Positions 33,413 to 41,918 of a DNA stretch of 41,918 nt are shown here, piece after piece. A model generated the notes under the pieces. That model searched no databases. It saw only the letters and a list, made by a program, of their open reading frames with translations, and was not told the DNA's origin. The stretch spans positions 1-41,918 of the forward strand of contig JAGVLX010000012.1 of NCBI GenBank assembly GCA_020054065.1. Reading direction: 5' to 3'. A program made the translations under genes and the position numbers. The DNA is from Parachlamydiales bacterium (lineage in GTDB: Bacteria; Chlamydiota; Chlamydiia; Chlamydiales; JAEYWL01). Numbering within the stretch: position 1 is the first letter of the stretch; every line of letters starts with the position of its first letter.

Positions 33413-34584
33413 AAAGCCAAAAGAGCCCCCCATTAGACCTCGACACCATCATGCCCCTGCTGATTCAGATCTGGCGCCGGTTCACGAAAGAACGCGGACC
33501 CGATGACCGTCTGCAAACGCGTGAATTCCGCCGCGTCGTTGAAGCGGTCAAAACCTTGAAGCATGGACTAGAAGTCGATAAGTCCCTGTCCGGCACAGAC
33601 TATTTTAACAATCCGGACTTACTCGGCGCCTACCTCCTGTATCAATGGGTCGTGCATTATCAAGAAGCGATGTCGATTTTAGGCGAACTGCCCACGCCGC
33701 CAAAAACGGTTTTGGATTTGTGCAGTGGCCCCATGCCAATGAGCTTTGCCGCCCTCCGTTATGGCGCACAGGATGTCACCGCCGTCGACCGCAACGAAAG
33801 GGCGCTGACGTTGGGAGCAGAGGTGTGCGGACGCTATGGCATGCCGGTCAAAACGGTTCGCGGCAACTGCTTAAACAATCCCAAACTGTACTCCGGCAAA
33901 TATGATCTAATCCTTTTAGGCTATGCACTAGAGGAACTCTTCCCAGCAAATCAAAAAGGGTGGCAGCAAGCCCAGCATGAATACCTTAAAAAACTGCTCA
34001 ATCTCTTGACGCCTGAAGGACATTTAATCTTTATCGAAGGTTCGATGGGCGATCAAAATCAGCGCGTCCTGAGAATCCGCGAAGAGTTTGTCAGAGAGGG
34101 GGTTCCCGTCCAAGCGCCTTGCGTCTGGCGCGGCGAATGTCCGGCTCTTAGCACACCGAACAGTCCTTGCTACGCGCAGCGCGAATTTGAAAAACCGTAT
34201 CTGATCAAAGAGATCCAACGCGCGGCATCGATCAATCTAAGTTCCTTAAAGATGAGCTATCTGATTTTACGCCATCCCCAATCCGGCTGGCCGGCGCTCC
34301 CCGATCATCCGCTCTATCGAGTGATCAGTCCCGCGATTGAATCGTTCCATGGAAAAAGCTTTTATTTATGTGGCACGGATGGAAAGAAACGCTTAAGCTC
34401 GCGCCTGGAAGAGCATCCGAAGGAAGCGCGTGCGTTCGATTATTTGAAGCGGGGAGAACTCATCTCCATTTCAGGCACGATGGACGCACAGAACCAAATG
34501 ACGATTGTGGAAGGCACCCACATTAAAGTTGAGGCCGCCTTAGGTAAGCCCTTACCTCAAACAACAGAAAGCCATGATTCGTAA
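33409..34584 (+). CDS. Rsm22-like class I methyltransferase
   Basis: This 391-residue protein resembles the Rsm22 family, known from the mitochondrial small ribosomal subunit and from some bacteria. It has the SAM motif VLDLCSGPMPMSFAALRYGA with VTAVDRNERAL, and the region QAPCVWRGECPALSTPNSPC corresponds to the family's conserved cysteine cluster, which may bind iron-sulfur. The C-terminal part (from about 290) looks like an extra beta-rich domain. It overlaps the pseudouridine synthase gene by 4 bases and the next gene by 11, so it is probably part of a ribosome-related operon. Confidence 0.78.
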   Translation: MKSQKSPPLDLDTIMPLLIQIWRRFTKERGPDDRLQTREFRRVVEAVKTLKHGLEVDKSLSGTDYFNNPDLLGAYLLYQWVVHYQEAMSILGELPTPPKTVLDLCSGPMPMSFAALRYGAQDVTAVDRNERALTLGAEVCGRYGMPVKTVRGNCLNNPKLYSGKYDLILLGYALEELFPANQKGWQQAQHEYLKKLLNLLTPEGHLIFIEGSMGDQNQRVLRIREEFVREGVPVQAPCVWRGECPALSTPNSPCYAQREFEKPYLIKEIQRAASINLSSLKMSYLILRHPQSGWPALPDHPLYRVISPAIESFHGKSFYLCGTDGKKRLSSRLEEHPKEARAFDYLKRGELISISGTMDAQNQMTIVEGTHIKVEAALGKPLPQTTESHDS

Positions 34585-36364
34585 ACGAAAAGAAAAGTCT
34601 GCAGCAGCGAAACCGGCGAAAAACCGCCTAGAGAAGTTGCAAGCGGCTATTCAAGATCTGGAACATTTTGCCGACCTAAACGAAGACGCGCCCATCCCTT
34701 CGGTCCAGAATTTGGAAGTGGAAGATGACCATCTGGTCGCTAAACCGCGCAGCCCCATCGAACAGACGATTCAGCTCACCCGCTACTTCATCGACAGCAT
34801 CTTTTCGGATCACCCCCGCCAAGAGGAGCGGAAAGCGCAAGTCCAGCAAAAACTGCTGGAATCGATCCAGTTCCTAAAGACTCATTACCGGATCATTCAA
34901 AAATTAAAGCACGGAACGCAAGCCGAACAAGAAGTGGCCGACTGGGCCCTTAAAGCGATCAACCGCTATAATGCCATCATCAAAAAAGCAAAGGAAGAAC
35001 CGCGCTCCTTGCGAGAACGGGCCGCTCGTTTCCTCTACAAAAAAAGCGGCGTCGCGATCGATGATGAGCTCCAGCGCAACACCATCTTTATCCCGCAAGA
35101 ACATGTGGTGCGTTTAGAATCCGCCGAATCCCCGAGCACAACGGAAAAAATTACCGCCCTCCTTCCGCAAATGCGCGAGACCGGCAAGCAACTGAAGCCG
35201 ACCCAGCCTGAGATTGATTTGCTGCGCATGAAGTCGCTCTCTCTCGCTAAAAAAACAGGCAAGTTCCCGCAATCGTTGCAAAAGACCCTCAATAGCATGA
35301 TCTGGAGTGCTCCCATCATCGCAACTCCGGTTAGCGAGGAAACGGTATCAGTCGAACAAACGTTTAAGGCGCTGCCAGGAGAAGTGATCAAAGTCAAAGG
35401 AGAATTTAAGCGCGATGCAAAATCGCCGGTTCCCTCTGTGCCGATTCCTGAAAGCTTCCATATGTCCACCCAAGCCATTCAGACCGGGTTTCCCGATCCG
35501 CTGCAACATACCGGGATGGCGTTGACCGAGCATCTGATCCCCGCCCTGCCGTTGCGAATGGATTTTTTGGAGTACTTCCAACATTTTTATCATCTGATGC
35601 AGCAAATCGCACATGAATTGTTGCCGGAAGGGGCTTTGAATCAACGCGCCAAACAGAGCTTTAAATTACGTTATGACGCATTTGCGCAGTTTCGCGCCGA
35701 GCTGCTGCCGCTGCATAAAACCTTATTGTTTGCGATTGCCAAGGCGGCCAACCATCCAGATATTTCCGGAGATAAATACGGCAAGGTGTTCAATCAATTC
35801 TTGTCCGAATTAGAACAAGCTGACAACCCTTTGGAGAAGCTTGCGGCCGAACACGACAAAATCAACACCATCTTCATTAAGGCGCCCTTTGATCGGTTAC
35901 ATGAGGAGTTTTTGAGTGAACACCATCCTCAGCATGCCGTTCGAGAGCCTAGGCAAGTGCTGCAGCTCTGTCAAACGCTGATGGATGAAGCGATCCAGCA
36001 CGCGATCGAGCAGCAAGGGCCGTTGTCTGAATATGCTGCTGTGATGGGAGCGTTATTGAAGGATGCCTCAAAAGCGATTATCTTACAGCAGTTGTCGGAA
36101 AAGATTGGGTTTCCTCCTCCTTTGCTAAACAATTTCGAACAAAAAGTGCAAACCTGGGCCTATATGCAGGTGTTTGGATTTCATCACGAGTTGATTGAAA
36201 CTCCCTTCGAAACACCCGAACAGATGAGTGAATTCCTAAAAGGAGTTTTATTGTTGGAGATCAGTTTATTCAAGGGCGAAAGTTTTGAATTACTGGATCA
36301 CCCGGCTGTCACGCTCGTGCAAGAGCTCGAGCTGTATTACAACTCTCAGTACTATCAGGGATAG
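34574..36364 (+). CDS. Hypothetical protein, 596 residues
   Basis: I do not recognise this protein. It has a very basic N-terminus (MIRKRKEKSAAAKPAKNR), then helical, glutamine- and glutamate-rich stretches (QERKAQVQQKLLESI), a proline/serine-rich linker near residues 280-310 and a longer helical C-terminal region (from about 330). No signal peptide or membrane helix is seen. It overlaps the end of the Rsm22-like gene by 11 bases, so it is expressed with it, and ends just before a long repeat region. Confidence 0.7.
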   Translation: MIRKRKEKSAAAKPAKNRLEKLQAAIQDLEHFADLNEDAPIPSVQNLEVEDDHLVAKPRSPIEQTIQLTRYFIDSIFSDHPRQEERKAQVQQKLLESIQFLKTHYRIIQKLKHGTQAEQEVADWALKAINRYNAIIKKAKEEPRSLRERAARFLYKKSGVAIDDELQRNTIFIPQEHVVRLESAESPSTTEKITALLPQMRETGKQLKPTQPEIDLLRMKSLSLAKKTGKFPQSLQKTLNSMIWSAPIIATPVSEETVSVEQTFKALPGEVIKVKGEFKRDAKSPVPSVPIPESFHMSTQAIQTGFPDPLQHTGMALTEHLIPALPLRMDFLEYFQHFYHLMQQIAHELLPEGALNQRAKQSFKLRYDAFAQFRAELLPLHKTLLFAIAKAANHPDISGDKYGKVFNQFLSELEQADNPLEKLAAEHDKINTIFIKAPFDRLHEEFLSEHHPQHAVREPRQVLQLCQTLMDEAIQHAIEQQGPLSEYAAVMGALLKDASKAIILQQLSEKIGFPPPLLNNFEQKVQTWAYMQVFGFHHELIETPFETPEQMSEFLKGVLLLEISLFKGESFELLDHPAVTLVQELELYYNSQYYQG

Positions 36365-36682
36365 TCATCGAATCGAAATTCAACGCAGAGGCGCGGAGAC
36401 CGAGAGACGCAGAGAAATGGATAATTCCCTCCTAAATAACAAATTGCTATTTCGTTGATTTTTAGGTTTATATAAATATCCAAGTTTCATTGCCTCTTAT
36501 GTCTTAAATTCAATTCAACACGAAGACACGAAGGCACTAAGACACGGAGATGAAGTTTGGTGCATCATGTTCGTTATGAATTATGCTCTTTGTGCCTTCG
36601 TGTCTTCGTGTTCAATTTTCTTCTAGTTATTTACCGATAGAGGGCACCGAAGGGGCCTGCTTCGCTCTGCGTTGAATTCTGT
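36365..36682. repeat. Repeat-rich intergenic region with long hairpin
   Basis: This 318-base gap lies between convergent genes and holds no gene. A 14-base perfect inverted repeat (36377-36390 and 36665-36678, AATTCAACGCAGAG) encloses it. Inside, 36518-36537 and its partner near 36591-36610 form a 20-base perfect stem of the words ACACGAAG, ACACGAAG, GCAC. The words at 36381-36414 (CGCAGAG, CGCGGAG, CGCAGAG) are a second related type. It can act as a terminator in both directions. Confidence 0.8.
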
Positions 36683-37954
36683 TTAAACGGAGGTGGCCGC
36701 CGGTGTAAACCGGCGAGCAAAGACAAATAGATAAGCCGTTGCGGCAAGGCAAAAAGCGCAACCCAACGTGATATCCACCATCGCTCCGCCTAATGAAAGC
36801 AGGTACCCACCCAAGGGTGGAGCGATGCAACCGCGCAAGCCTACCGATAAGACATTGATGCTGCTGTAGACGGTGCTGTCTTCCTTATCAAAGGCGAAGG
36901 CAGGTCCGGAAAGACTCCAACACATTTCACTAGCCGATTGCGTCATTCCATATAAGAGATAGGCTGCAAACAACCACGTCATATTGATTTGCGCGGCAAT
37001 TAACAAGAGCGGAAACAGGGCGAAGAGGAGAGCTACATAGCCGCAGAATTTGAAGATGGTTGCTCGGTTAAAATAATTGGCACAGACGGGAGACGCTAAA
37101 GCGTATCCAATCCCCTTGCAAAACGTCATTGCAGTCGCCAATTCGGTGTAGGATAGGTTTAAAGTCCCCATGAAAAAGGCGGGAAGGGCCGGCTGCCAAA
37201 GCATCACGCCAAATCCGCAAATCATGAATCCGAGCTGGAAATAGGCGAAGTCTCGTCGCTGGAGGAGCAATTGCCATGCGTTTTTCCACGGTTTTAAAAT
37301 GTGTTCAAGAAGGGGTGTAGAATCCGTTTGAATCGGATTTTCATCTTTAGGGACGGGGATGCGCAGTTGTAAAAGGATTGTGGAAAGCGAAATTAAGGCT
37401 GTTGCCGGAAAGATCCAGCGCCACGCTTGTGCGTGATGATCCATCAACCACCCAAAAAGGATCGGAAACAACCCGCTAATGAAATAGCAAATGGCCGATC
37501 CATAAGCGAACGCTTTATGGCGCGACTCGTCGGGTAAGTTAAGTTTAAGGAGTTCCATCCATGCGGGGACAACTCCCCGCGCCAACAGCATGAACAAAGC
37601 CGCCGAGGCGACAAAAAACCATACTTTATCCAGAAACGGATAGAGGAAAAATGGCAGATTGCCAAGGATGCCGGCCAAGATAATATTTAATTTCAGACGA
37701 TCCCGGCGGCGAACCACGTGGGAGCTCCAATAGAGAGAAAAGATGGATACCACGGGTTTGAGTGTGATCAGAGTAGCGATCGCAAAAGGACTAGCCTGGA
37801 GGTCTTTAAAGAGGATGAAGGGGAGCAAGTTGTAGATGCTCCAGAACGGTGTATATAGGATATAGCTCCAAATATAGGCCAGACGGGTGATTTTGACCGG
37901 AGCCGGAGCATTCGCATCCCAGCGAAAAAATTTAAAAAAAGTTTCTGATAGCAT
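36683..37954 (-). CDS. MFS transporter
   Basis: This 423-residue inner membrane protein has about 12 predicted helices in two halves, with the loop motif between helices 2 and 3 reduced to SSHVVRRRDRLKLN and a cytoplasmic linker near residues 205-225. The substrate cannot be read from sequence. Its start is 95 bases downstream of oppF on the same strand; the gap has a short word repeat (ATGGACTATATGGACTA at about 37972-37989). It is convergent with the 596-residue gene. Confidence 0.82.
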   Translation of the reverse strand: MLSETFFKFFRWDANAPAPVKITRLAYIWSYILYTPFWSIYNLLPFILFKDLQASPFAIATLITLKPVVSIFSLYWSSHVVRRRDRLKLNIILAGILGNLPFFLYPFLDKVWFFVASAALFMLLARGVVPAWMELLKLNLPDESRHKAFAYGSAICYFISGLFPILFGWLMDHHAQAWRWIFPATALISLSTILLQLRIPVPKDENPIQTDSTPLLEHILKPWKNAWQLLLQRRDFAYFQLGFMICGFGVMLWQPALPAFFMGTLNLSYTELATAMTFCKGIGYALASPVCANYFNRATIFKFCGYVALLFALFPLLLIAAQINMTWLFAAYLLYGMTQSASEMCWSLSGPAFAFDKEDSTVYSSINVLSVGLRGCIAPPLGGYLLSLGGAMVDITLGCAFCLAATAYLFVFARRFTPAATSV

Positions 37955-38049
37955 GGTGAGGATTATAGCATAAATGGACTATATGGACTACCTGATCACA
38001 GAAATAGAATATGACAACAAAAAAAGACATGCCACGTATGTAAAAGAAT

Positions 38050-38859
38050 TCAGGATTTTCTTCTAGGTTGAGAGGGCGGTATAGAGGCTAACAGTTTGCG
38101 GGTATAGGGGGCTTGCGGATTATTGTATACTTCTTCGGTGAGGCCCGCTTCCACGATGACGCCGTGATGCATGACCGACACACGGTCGGCGATGTGTCGC
38201 ACCACTGAAAGGTCGTGCGAAATGAATAGATAACTCAATCCTAATCGCTGTTTAAGGTCTAACAGGAGATTTAAAATCTGCGCCTGCACCGAAACATCCA
38301 GAGCTGAGAGCGCTTCATCCAAAACAATCAGTTTAGGCTCCATCGCAATCGCACGTCCAATACAGACGCGCTGCTGCTGGCCGCCTGAAATTTCGTGAGG
38401 ATAGCGATGGATGAGCTCTTCACGCAACCCTGTCTGGGCCATAATCGTGCGCACCCGCGTTTCTTGCTCATACCGGTCTTTGACAAAGCCGTGATACAGC
38501 AGCGCTTCGCCAATGTTTTCTCCGATCGTCTTCCGCGGATTCAATGAGGCATAAGGATCTTGAAACACAATTTGAATATTTTTGCGCATTAGCTTCAGAG
38601 CTGTCTGATCCAACGCTAGAAAGTTTTTCCCTTCAAAATAAATTTCGCCAGCTGTCGGTTCAATCAACCGGATCACGGCACGGGCAGCCGTACTTTTTCC
38701 GCTGCCGGATTCCCCCACAATTCCCAATACTTCTTGTGGATAAACGGTAAAGCTGATTCCGTCAACCGCTTTAATATCTCCGACCTGATGACGCAAGATG
38801 CCGGCGATCACCGGAAAATATTTCTTCAAGTTGCGCACTTCTAAGAGAGGTTCAGGCAT
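38050..38859 (-). CDS. oppF: Oligopeptide ABC transporter ATP-binding protein OppF
   Basis: This 269-residue ATPase powers peptide import with OppD. It has Walker A GESGSGKSTAAR, the Q-loop in QIVFQDPYASLNPRKT, the signature ISGGQQQRVCIGRAI and Walker B LIVLDEALSALD. It is shorter than typical OppF (about 310-330), ending soon after the ATPase core without the C-terminal cysteine-rich oligopeptide extension. The start overlaps the oppD end by 8 bases. Confidence 0.93.
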   Translation of the reverse strand: MPEPLLEVRNLKKYFPVIAGILRHQVGDIKAVDGISFTVYPQEVLGIVGESGSGKSTAARAVIRLIEPTAGEIYFEGKNFLALDQTALKLMRKNIQIVFQDPYASLNPRKTIGENIGEALLYHGFVKDRYEQETRVRTIMAQTGLREELIHRYPHEISGGQQQRVCIGRAIAMEPKLIVLDEALSALDVSVQAQILNLLLDLKQRLGLSYLFISHDLSVVRHIADRVSVMHHGVIVEAGLTEEVYNNPQAPYTRKLLASIPPSQPRRKS

Positions 38860-39853
38860 GTCGATCTCCTTTTAGATGCGGGTCAAACAACCAACATTTC
38901 GCTTGGTGTTCCGCATCTTCAATATCGAAATAGGGCACTTCGCCAGTTTTGCAAATCTCCATCACATAGGGACAGCGGGGATGGAAATGGCACCCTGAAG
39001 GCATATCGACAATCGAAGGCACCGTCCCCTTGATCACATGCAGCCTTTGCTTCGGTTTTTGGTTTTGAGGCCGTGACTCGAACAAGCCTTGGGTGTAGGG
39101 ATGGGAGCGATTGTCAAAAATCCGTTGCACAGAACCGAATTCCACGTTTTGCGTGGCGTACATGACGATCACGTCATCAGCCATTTCTGCAACAACTCCC
39201 ATATCGTGGGTGATCAGCAGAAGGGCCATTCCCTTCTTTCGTTGTAGATGGCGCATCAGTTCCAATACCTGCGCCTGAATGGTCACATCCAAGGCGGTTG
39301 TCGGCTCATCTGCAATCAAAATATCGGGTTCGCACATCAGCGCCATCGCGATCATCACCCGCTGTTTCATCCCGCCCGAGAGTTGGTGAGGGTAATCATT
39401 CAAGCGATCAGCGGCATTGGTGATCCCGACATCGTTCAACGCTTGGAGCGATTTTTCCAGTGCCTCATCGCCATAGAGCTCTAAGTGCAGCTCAGCCACT
39501 TCGGATAACTGTTGCCCGATGGTGTACACGGGATTTAATGAACTCATCGGGTCTTGGAAGATCATCGCGATGCGGGCGCCTCGGATTTTTCGCATCTCTT
39601 TTTCGGATAGCTTTAACAAATTGACGCCTTTATAGATCACTTCTCCGGTTGAAGGCAGCGCTGGCGGCGTCGGCAAGATGCGCATGATCGAGAGAGCGGT
39701 CAAGGATTTACCGCAGCCTGATTCTCCGACCACCGCCAAGGTTTTGCCGCCATGCAGATCAAACGACACGCGATCGACGACAGGGTAGATCCCTTTGGTC
39801 AGTTTGAGTTGAGTTGTCAGATCTCTTACGCGCAAAATAGGTTCTTTCATCAT
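38852..39853 (-). CDS. oppD: Oligopeptide ABC transporter ATP-binding protein OppD
   Basis: This 333-residue ATPase has Walker [28 protein letters not shown], the signature [15 protein letters not shown], Walker [13 protein letters not shown] and the oligopeptide C-terminal motif [17 protein letters not shown]. Length and motifs are typical. It starts with two ATG codons in a row (39853 and 39850) 3 bases after the oppC stop; OppD and OppF are the paired ATPases of the importer. Confidence 0.94.
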   Translation of the reverse strand: MMKEPILRVRDLTTQLKLTKGIYPVVDRVSFDLHGGKTLAVVGESGCGKSLTALSIMRILPTPPALPSTGEVIYKGVNLLKLSEKEMRKIRGARIAMIFQDPMSSLNPVYTIGQQLSEVAELHLELYGDEALEKSLQALNDVGITNAADRLNDYPHQLSGGMKQRVMIAMALMCEPDILIADEPTTALDVTIQAQVLELMRHLQRKKGMALLLITHDMGVVAEMADDVIVMYATQNVEFGSVQRIFDNRSHPYTQGLFESRPQNQKPKQRLHVIKGTVPSIVDMPSGCHFHPRCPYVMEICKTGEVPYFDIEDAEHQAKCWLFDPHLKGDRHA

Positions 39854-39856
39854 CCC

Positions 39857-41599
39857 TCACGAACGGCTCAATTTGGGGTCTAGGGAATCGCGCAAGGCAT
39901 CGCCCACCAGCGCGATGGCCACCAGAAGAATCGTCAGTAAGATCGCCGGCGGCCATAACAAATAGCTTTCAGCTGGAAAAGCACTCCGCCCTTCATCCAT
40001 CAAGACGCCCCAGGAGCAAGAGCCTTCTTCGCCTAAACCTAGGAACGACAATCCGGCTTCGCTGGAGATCGCCCCCATAATGGCGAAAGGCATCAAGGTC
40101 AGTAGCGGCGGAATCGCGTTAGGCAAGATGTGTTTGAAGATCACATAGCTATCGTTGAACCCGAGCGATTTGCACGCCTCCACATACGGCAGGTTGCGTT
40201 GTTTAAAAAATTCGCCGCGAATATAGCGAGCAAACCCGGTCCACCCGAAAATCCCGATGACGCTGATCACAATAAAGATCGATTTGCTTTGAAGCATCGC
40301 CACAACTAATAGCAACATGAAGAAGGTTGGCATGGACTCCCAGATCTCCACCAGGCGCAAAGTGATGATATCCAAGGTGCCGCCATAAAATCCGGAAAAA
40401 GCGCCGATCGGAATTCCGATCAACAACGCTAAAAAGACGGAAATGATCCCCACCACAATCGAAATGCGCACGCCAAAGATTAAGGCGGCGGCTAAATCTT
40501 TGCGGTTAATGCGGGTGAGGTCCCACCAATCGATCAGTTGGTTGAAGCTTTGCTTGCCGCCGGCATCGTCCTCCCAATGAAAGTGAGAAATAAACGGCAT
40601 CACCATATATTTCAGCTGCGCGCTTTGGGTTTTAAGCCATTTCTGCCGATCTTTCAAATAGTTTAGGTTCGCTTGCTTATCGACAAAAGCTTGGATCTGG
40701 CTACGTTTGGCTGGATCTTTCAGATTGGCGGGATCTTGCATCAGTGCATCAAATGGGGCTTGCTGCTTTTCGACCTCTTTTTTCAAGCGTTTGATTTGCT
40801 GGGTCTCCCTCAGCTGCTGCTGGCTCCAAAGGGTCGGGATCTCAAAATTTGCATCGCGCATTTTAGGGGTCAGCTCGTTCATGAGTTGTTTTTTCAGATC
40901 TTCATCGCTTGGCAGCGGATCGACCCCTTTTTTACGCAATTCCGCTTTTTTTTGTTCGAGGGCTGACGTTAGCCAACGTTGGATTTCCCGTTTTTCATAA
41001 GCCGGTGCAAACTGCAGCAAGCGGATATGCTGCTCTTTAAGCAGTTTATATTGCACTAGCAAGTTTAATTTTGCGTAGGGCGTCATGTGGGCCAGTTCAA
41101 AATCCCAGTTCGAGCTTGGCAAAGGTTTGGGGACATTGGCAGGATCGGCATTAGCAAGCATCTGTGCGCGGATCGCTGCTTGCCGCTCCCGGCTGAGCTC
41201 TATGCTGGAAGCAGGATCGTTCATCTGATAGAAGGCATAATGGAAAAAGAGGAGAAATTGGATGGCTAGCATGAGCGCGATCAGCTGCCATTTAAACCGT
41301 TTGACCGCATAGAGAATGCAGATCATGACCGGCAGGGTGAACATGAGTAGATTGAAAAAGATATCGAGCCGTTTGGTGTAGAATCCGGCAAAAAATAGAT
41401 AGCGAAACAGGGGAAAATACCACGATCCATCGTAATAGACGACGATGGGTTTGCTCGATGCTAAGAAGGGAGCATACACTCCGACAATGACAAACAGGAT
41501 GACGACATATAATGCCAACATCCCCAGCCGATGGCCTTTGAACCGGTTCCAAAACGCTTTCCAAAAAGAGTATGGGGAAGGAAGTGTGTTTTCAGCCAT
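39857..41599 (-). CDS. oppC: Oligopeptide ABC transporter permease OppC with long insertion
   Basis: This 580-residue permease has the usual first helix (about 27-47) and the permease core (about 370-580: LIFGVRISIVVGIISVF, YVEACKSLGF with the EAA motif, LSFLGLGEEGSCSWGVLMDEG). Between them lies an insertion of roughly 300 residues, holding about three extra hydrophobic helices (64-125) and a charged helical, coiled-coil-prone stretch (about 180-330). Typical OppC is about 300 residues. The insertion may be a chlamydial trait, as I recall long OppC in Chlamydia. The gene lies 3 bases after oppB. Confidence 0.9.
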   Translation of the reverse strand: MAENTLPSPYSFWKAFWNRFKGHRLGMLALYVVILFVIVGVYAPFLASSKPIVVYYDGSWYFPLFRYLFFAGFYTKRLDIFFNLLMFTLPVMICILYAVKRFKWQLIALMLAIQFLLFFHYAFYQMNDPASSIELSRERQAAIRAQMLANADPANVPKPLPSSNWDFELAHMTPYAKLNLLVQYKLLKEQHIRLLQFAPAYEKREIQRWLTSALEQKKAELRKKGVDPLPSDEDLKKQLMNELTPKMRDANFEIPTLWSQQQLRETQQIKRLKKEVEKQQAPFDALMQDPANLKDPAKRSQIQAFVDKQANLNYLKDRQKWLKTQSAQLKYMVMPFISHFHWEDDAGGKQSFNQLIDWWDLTRINRKDLAAALIFGVRISIVVGIISVFLALLIGIPIGAFSGFYGGTLDIITLRLVEIWESMPTFFMLLLVVAMLQSKSIFIVISVIGIFGWTGFARYIRGEFFKQRNLPYVEACKSLGFNDSYVIFKHILPNAIPPLLTLMPFAIMGAISSEAGLSFLGLGEEGSCSWGVLMDEGRSAFPAESYLLWPPAILLTILLVAIALVGDALRDSLDPKLSRS

Positions 41600-41602
41600 C
41601 GA

Positions 41603-41918
41603 TCAATCCAATGTCACCCTTGGGTCTAAAACAGTATAAGCAATATCAGCTACTAGGTAGCCTACTAACGTTAGAAACGATCCTGCAAAAGCCGAAAACA
41701 TAATCACATTGTAGTCGCGGTTAACGACTGCTTGGTAGAAGAACCGTCCGAATCCGTCAATTTCAAAAATGGTTTCCACAATTAAAGATCCCCCTAACAC
41801 AATCCCCAACGAACCAGCGATCGATGTGACAATAGTGATCGCGGCGTTCCGTCCGATGTGTTTGAACCAGATGGTCCAGGGGGCTAACCCTTTGGCGTAG
41901 GCGGTGCGCACATAATCT
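41603..41918 (-). CDS. oppB: Oligopeptide ABC transporter permease OppB, C-terminal part
   Basis: This is the last 104 codons or so of OppB; the 5' part lies beyond the right edge. The frame reads DYVRTAYAKGL (the EAA coupling motif), GSLGIVLGGSLIVETIFEIDGFGRFFYQAVVNRDY (shown in parts: LGGSLIVETIF and DGFGRFFYQA) and the end LVADIAYTVLDPRVTLD, all OppB family features. The GTG at 41909-41911 is internal, not a start. It precedes oppC by 3 bases. Confidence 0.92.
   Translation of the reverse strand, partial: DYVRTAYAKGLAPWTIWFKHIGRNAAITIVTSIAGSLGIVLGGSLIVETIFEIDGFGRFFYQAVVNRDYNVIMFSAFAGSFLTLVGYLVADIAYTVLDPRVTLD

Noticed and set aside
41603..41911. A separate short gene starting at 41911
   Set aside because: The GTG is internal to the OppB motif DYVRTAYAKGL, so the gene runs beyond the window edge.

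Overview
This window looks like a chromosomal segment of a Chlamydiales bacterium outside the family Chlamydiaceae. From memory, gene sets match two Chlamydia trachomatis neighbourhoods: CT399-CT408 (kdsD, gltT, SpoU-type methylase, methyltransferase, nrdR, dksA, lspA) and CT720-CT726 (nifU, nifS, pgm, RsuA-type synthase, birA, rodA). An isocitrate dehydrogenase gene, absent from Chlamydiaceae, and an intact CRISPR-Cas system point to an environmental, amoeba-associated lineage. Base composition is near half GC in the housekeeping part and visibly more AT-rich in the cas part. I cannot name the species.

Layout. 1-8476: a complete subtype I-F1 CRISPR-Cas locus on the minus strand, cas1, cas2-3, csy1, csy2, csy3, cas6f, then a leader with an IHF-like site and an array that runs off the left edge. 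8555-10608: an NhaD-type Na+/H+ antiporter, a small secreted protein and a small membrane protein. 10705-17732: envelope and central metabolism genes (kdsD, icd, a glutamate/dicarboxylate symporter, lpxK, gmhA, a membrane protein). 17888-24737: a tightly packed minus-strand run with several start/stop overlaps, combining RNA modification (RluA-type, SpoU-type, RlmI-like), cinA, lspA, dksA, nrdR and a LOG-family protein. 24873-27250: a small conserved protein, rodA and, divergently, birA. 27720-30361: nifU, nifS, gpmA. 30444-32495: a large Hanks-type kinase with an unrecognised N-terminal half. 32702-36364: a plus-strand operon of RsuA-type synthase, Rsm22-like methyltransferase and an unknown protein. 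36683-37954: an MFS transporter. 38050-41918: oppB(partial)CDF, running off the right edge.

How the parts work together. kdsD, gmhA and lpxK serve lipopolysaccharide synthesis (KDO, heptose, lipid A). rodA and lspA serve cell shape and lipoprotein maturation. Opp, the symporter and the MFS protein take up host nutrients. The CRISPR locus would defend against phages or plasmids.

Three things deserve attention. First, a I-F CRISPR-Cas locus with an IHF-like adaptation site in a chlamydia; the chlamydial CRISPR I recall being described was type I-E. Second, the NifS-like protein has replaced the four canonical catalytic positions of cysteine desulfurases (His104, Gln183, Lys206, Cys328 in IscS numbering), and its partner NifU has lost the three scaffold cysteines of the IscU domain. 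Third, the intergenic gaps carry long hairpins, including palindromes whose paired positions co-vary between copies and a 240-bp unit with 17-bp perfect terminal inverted repeats.
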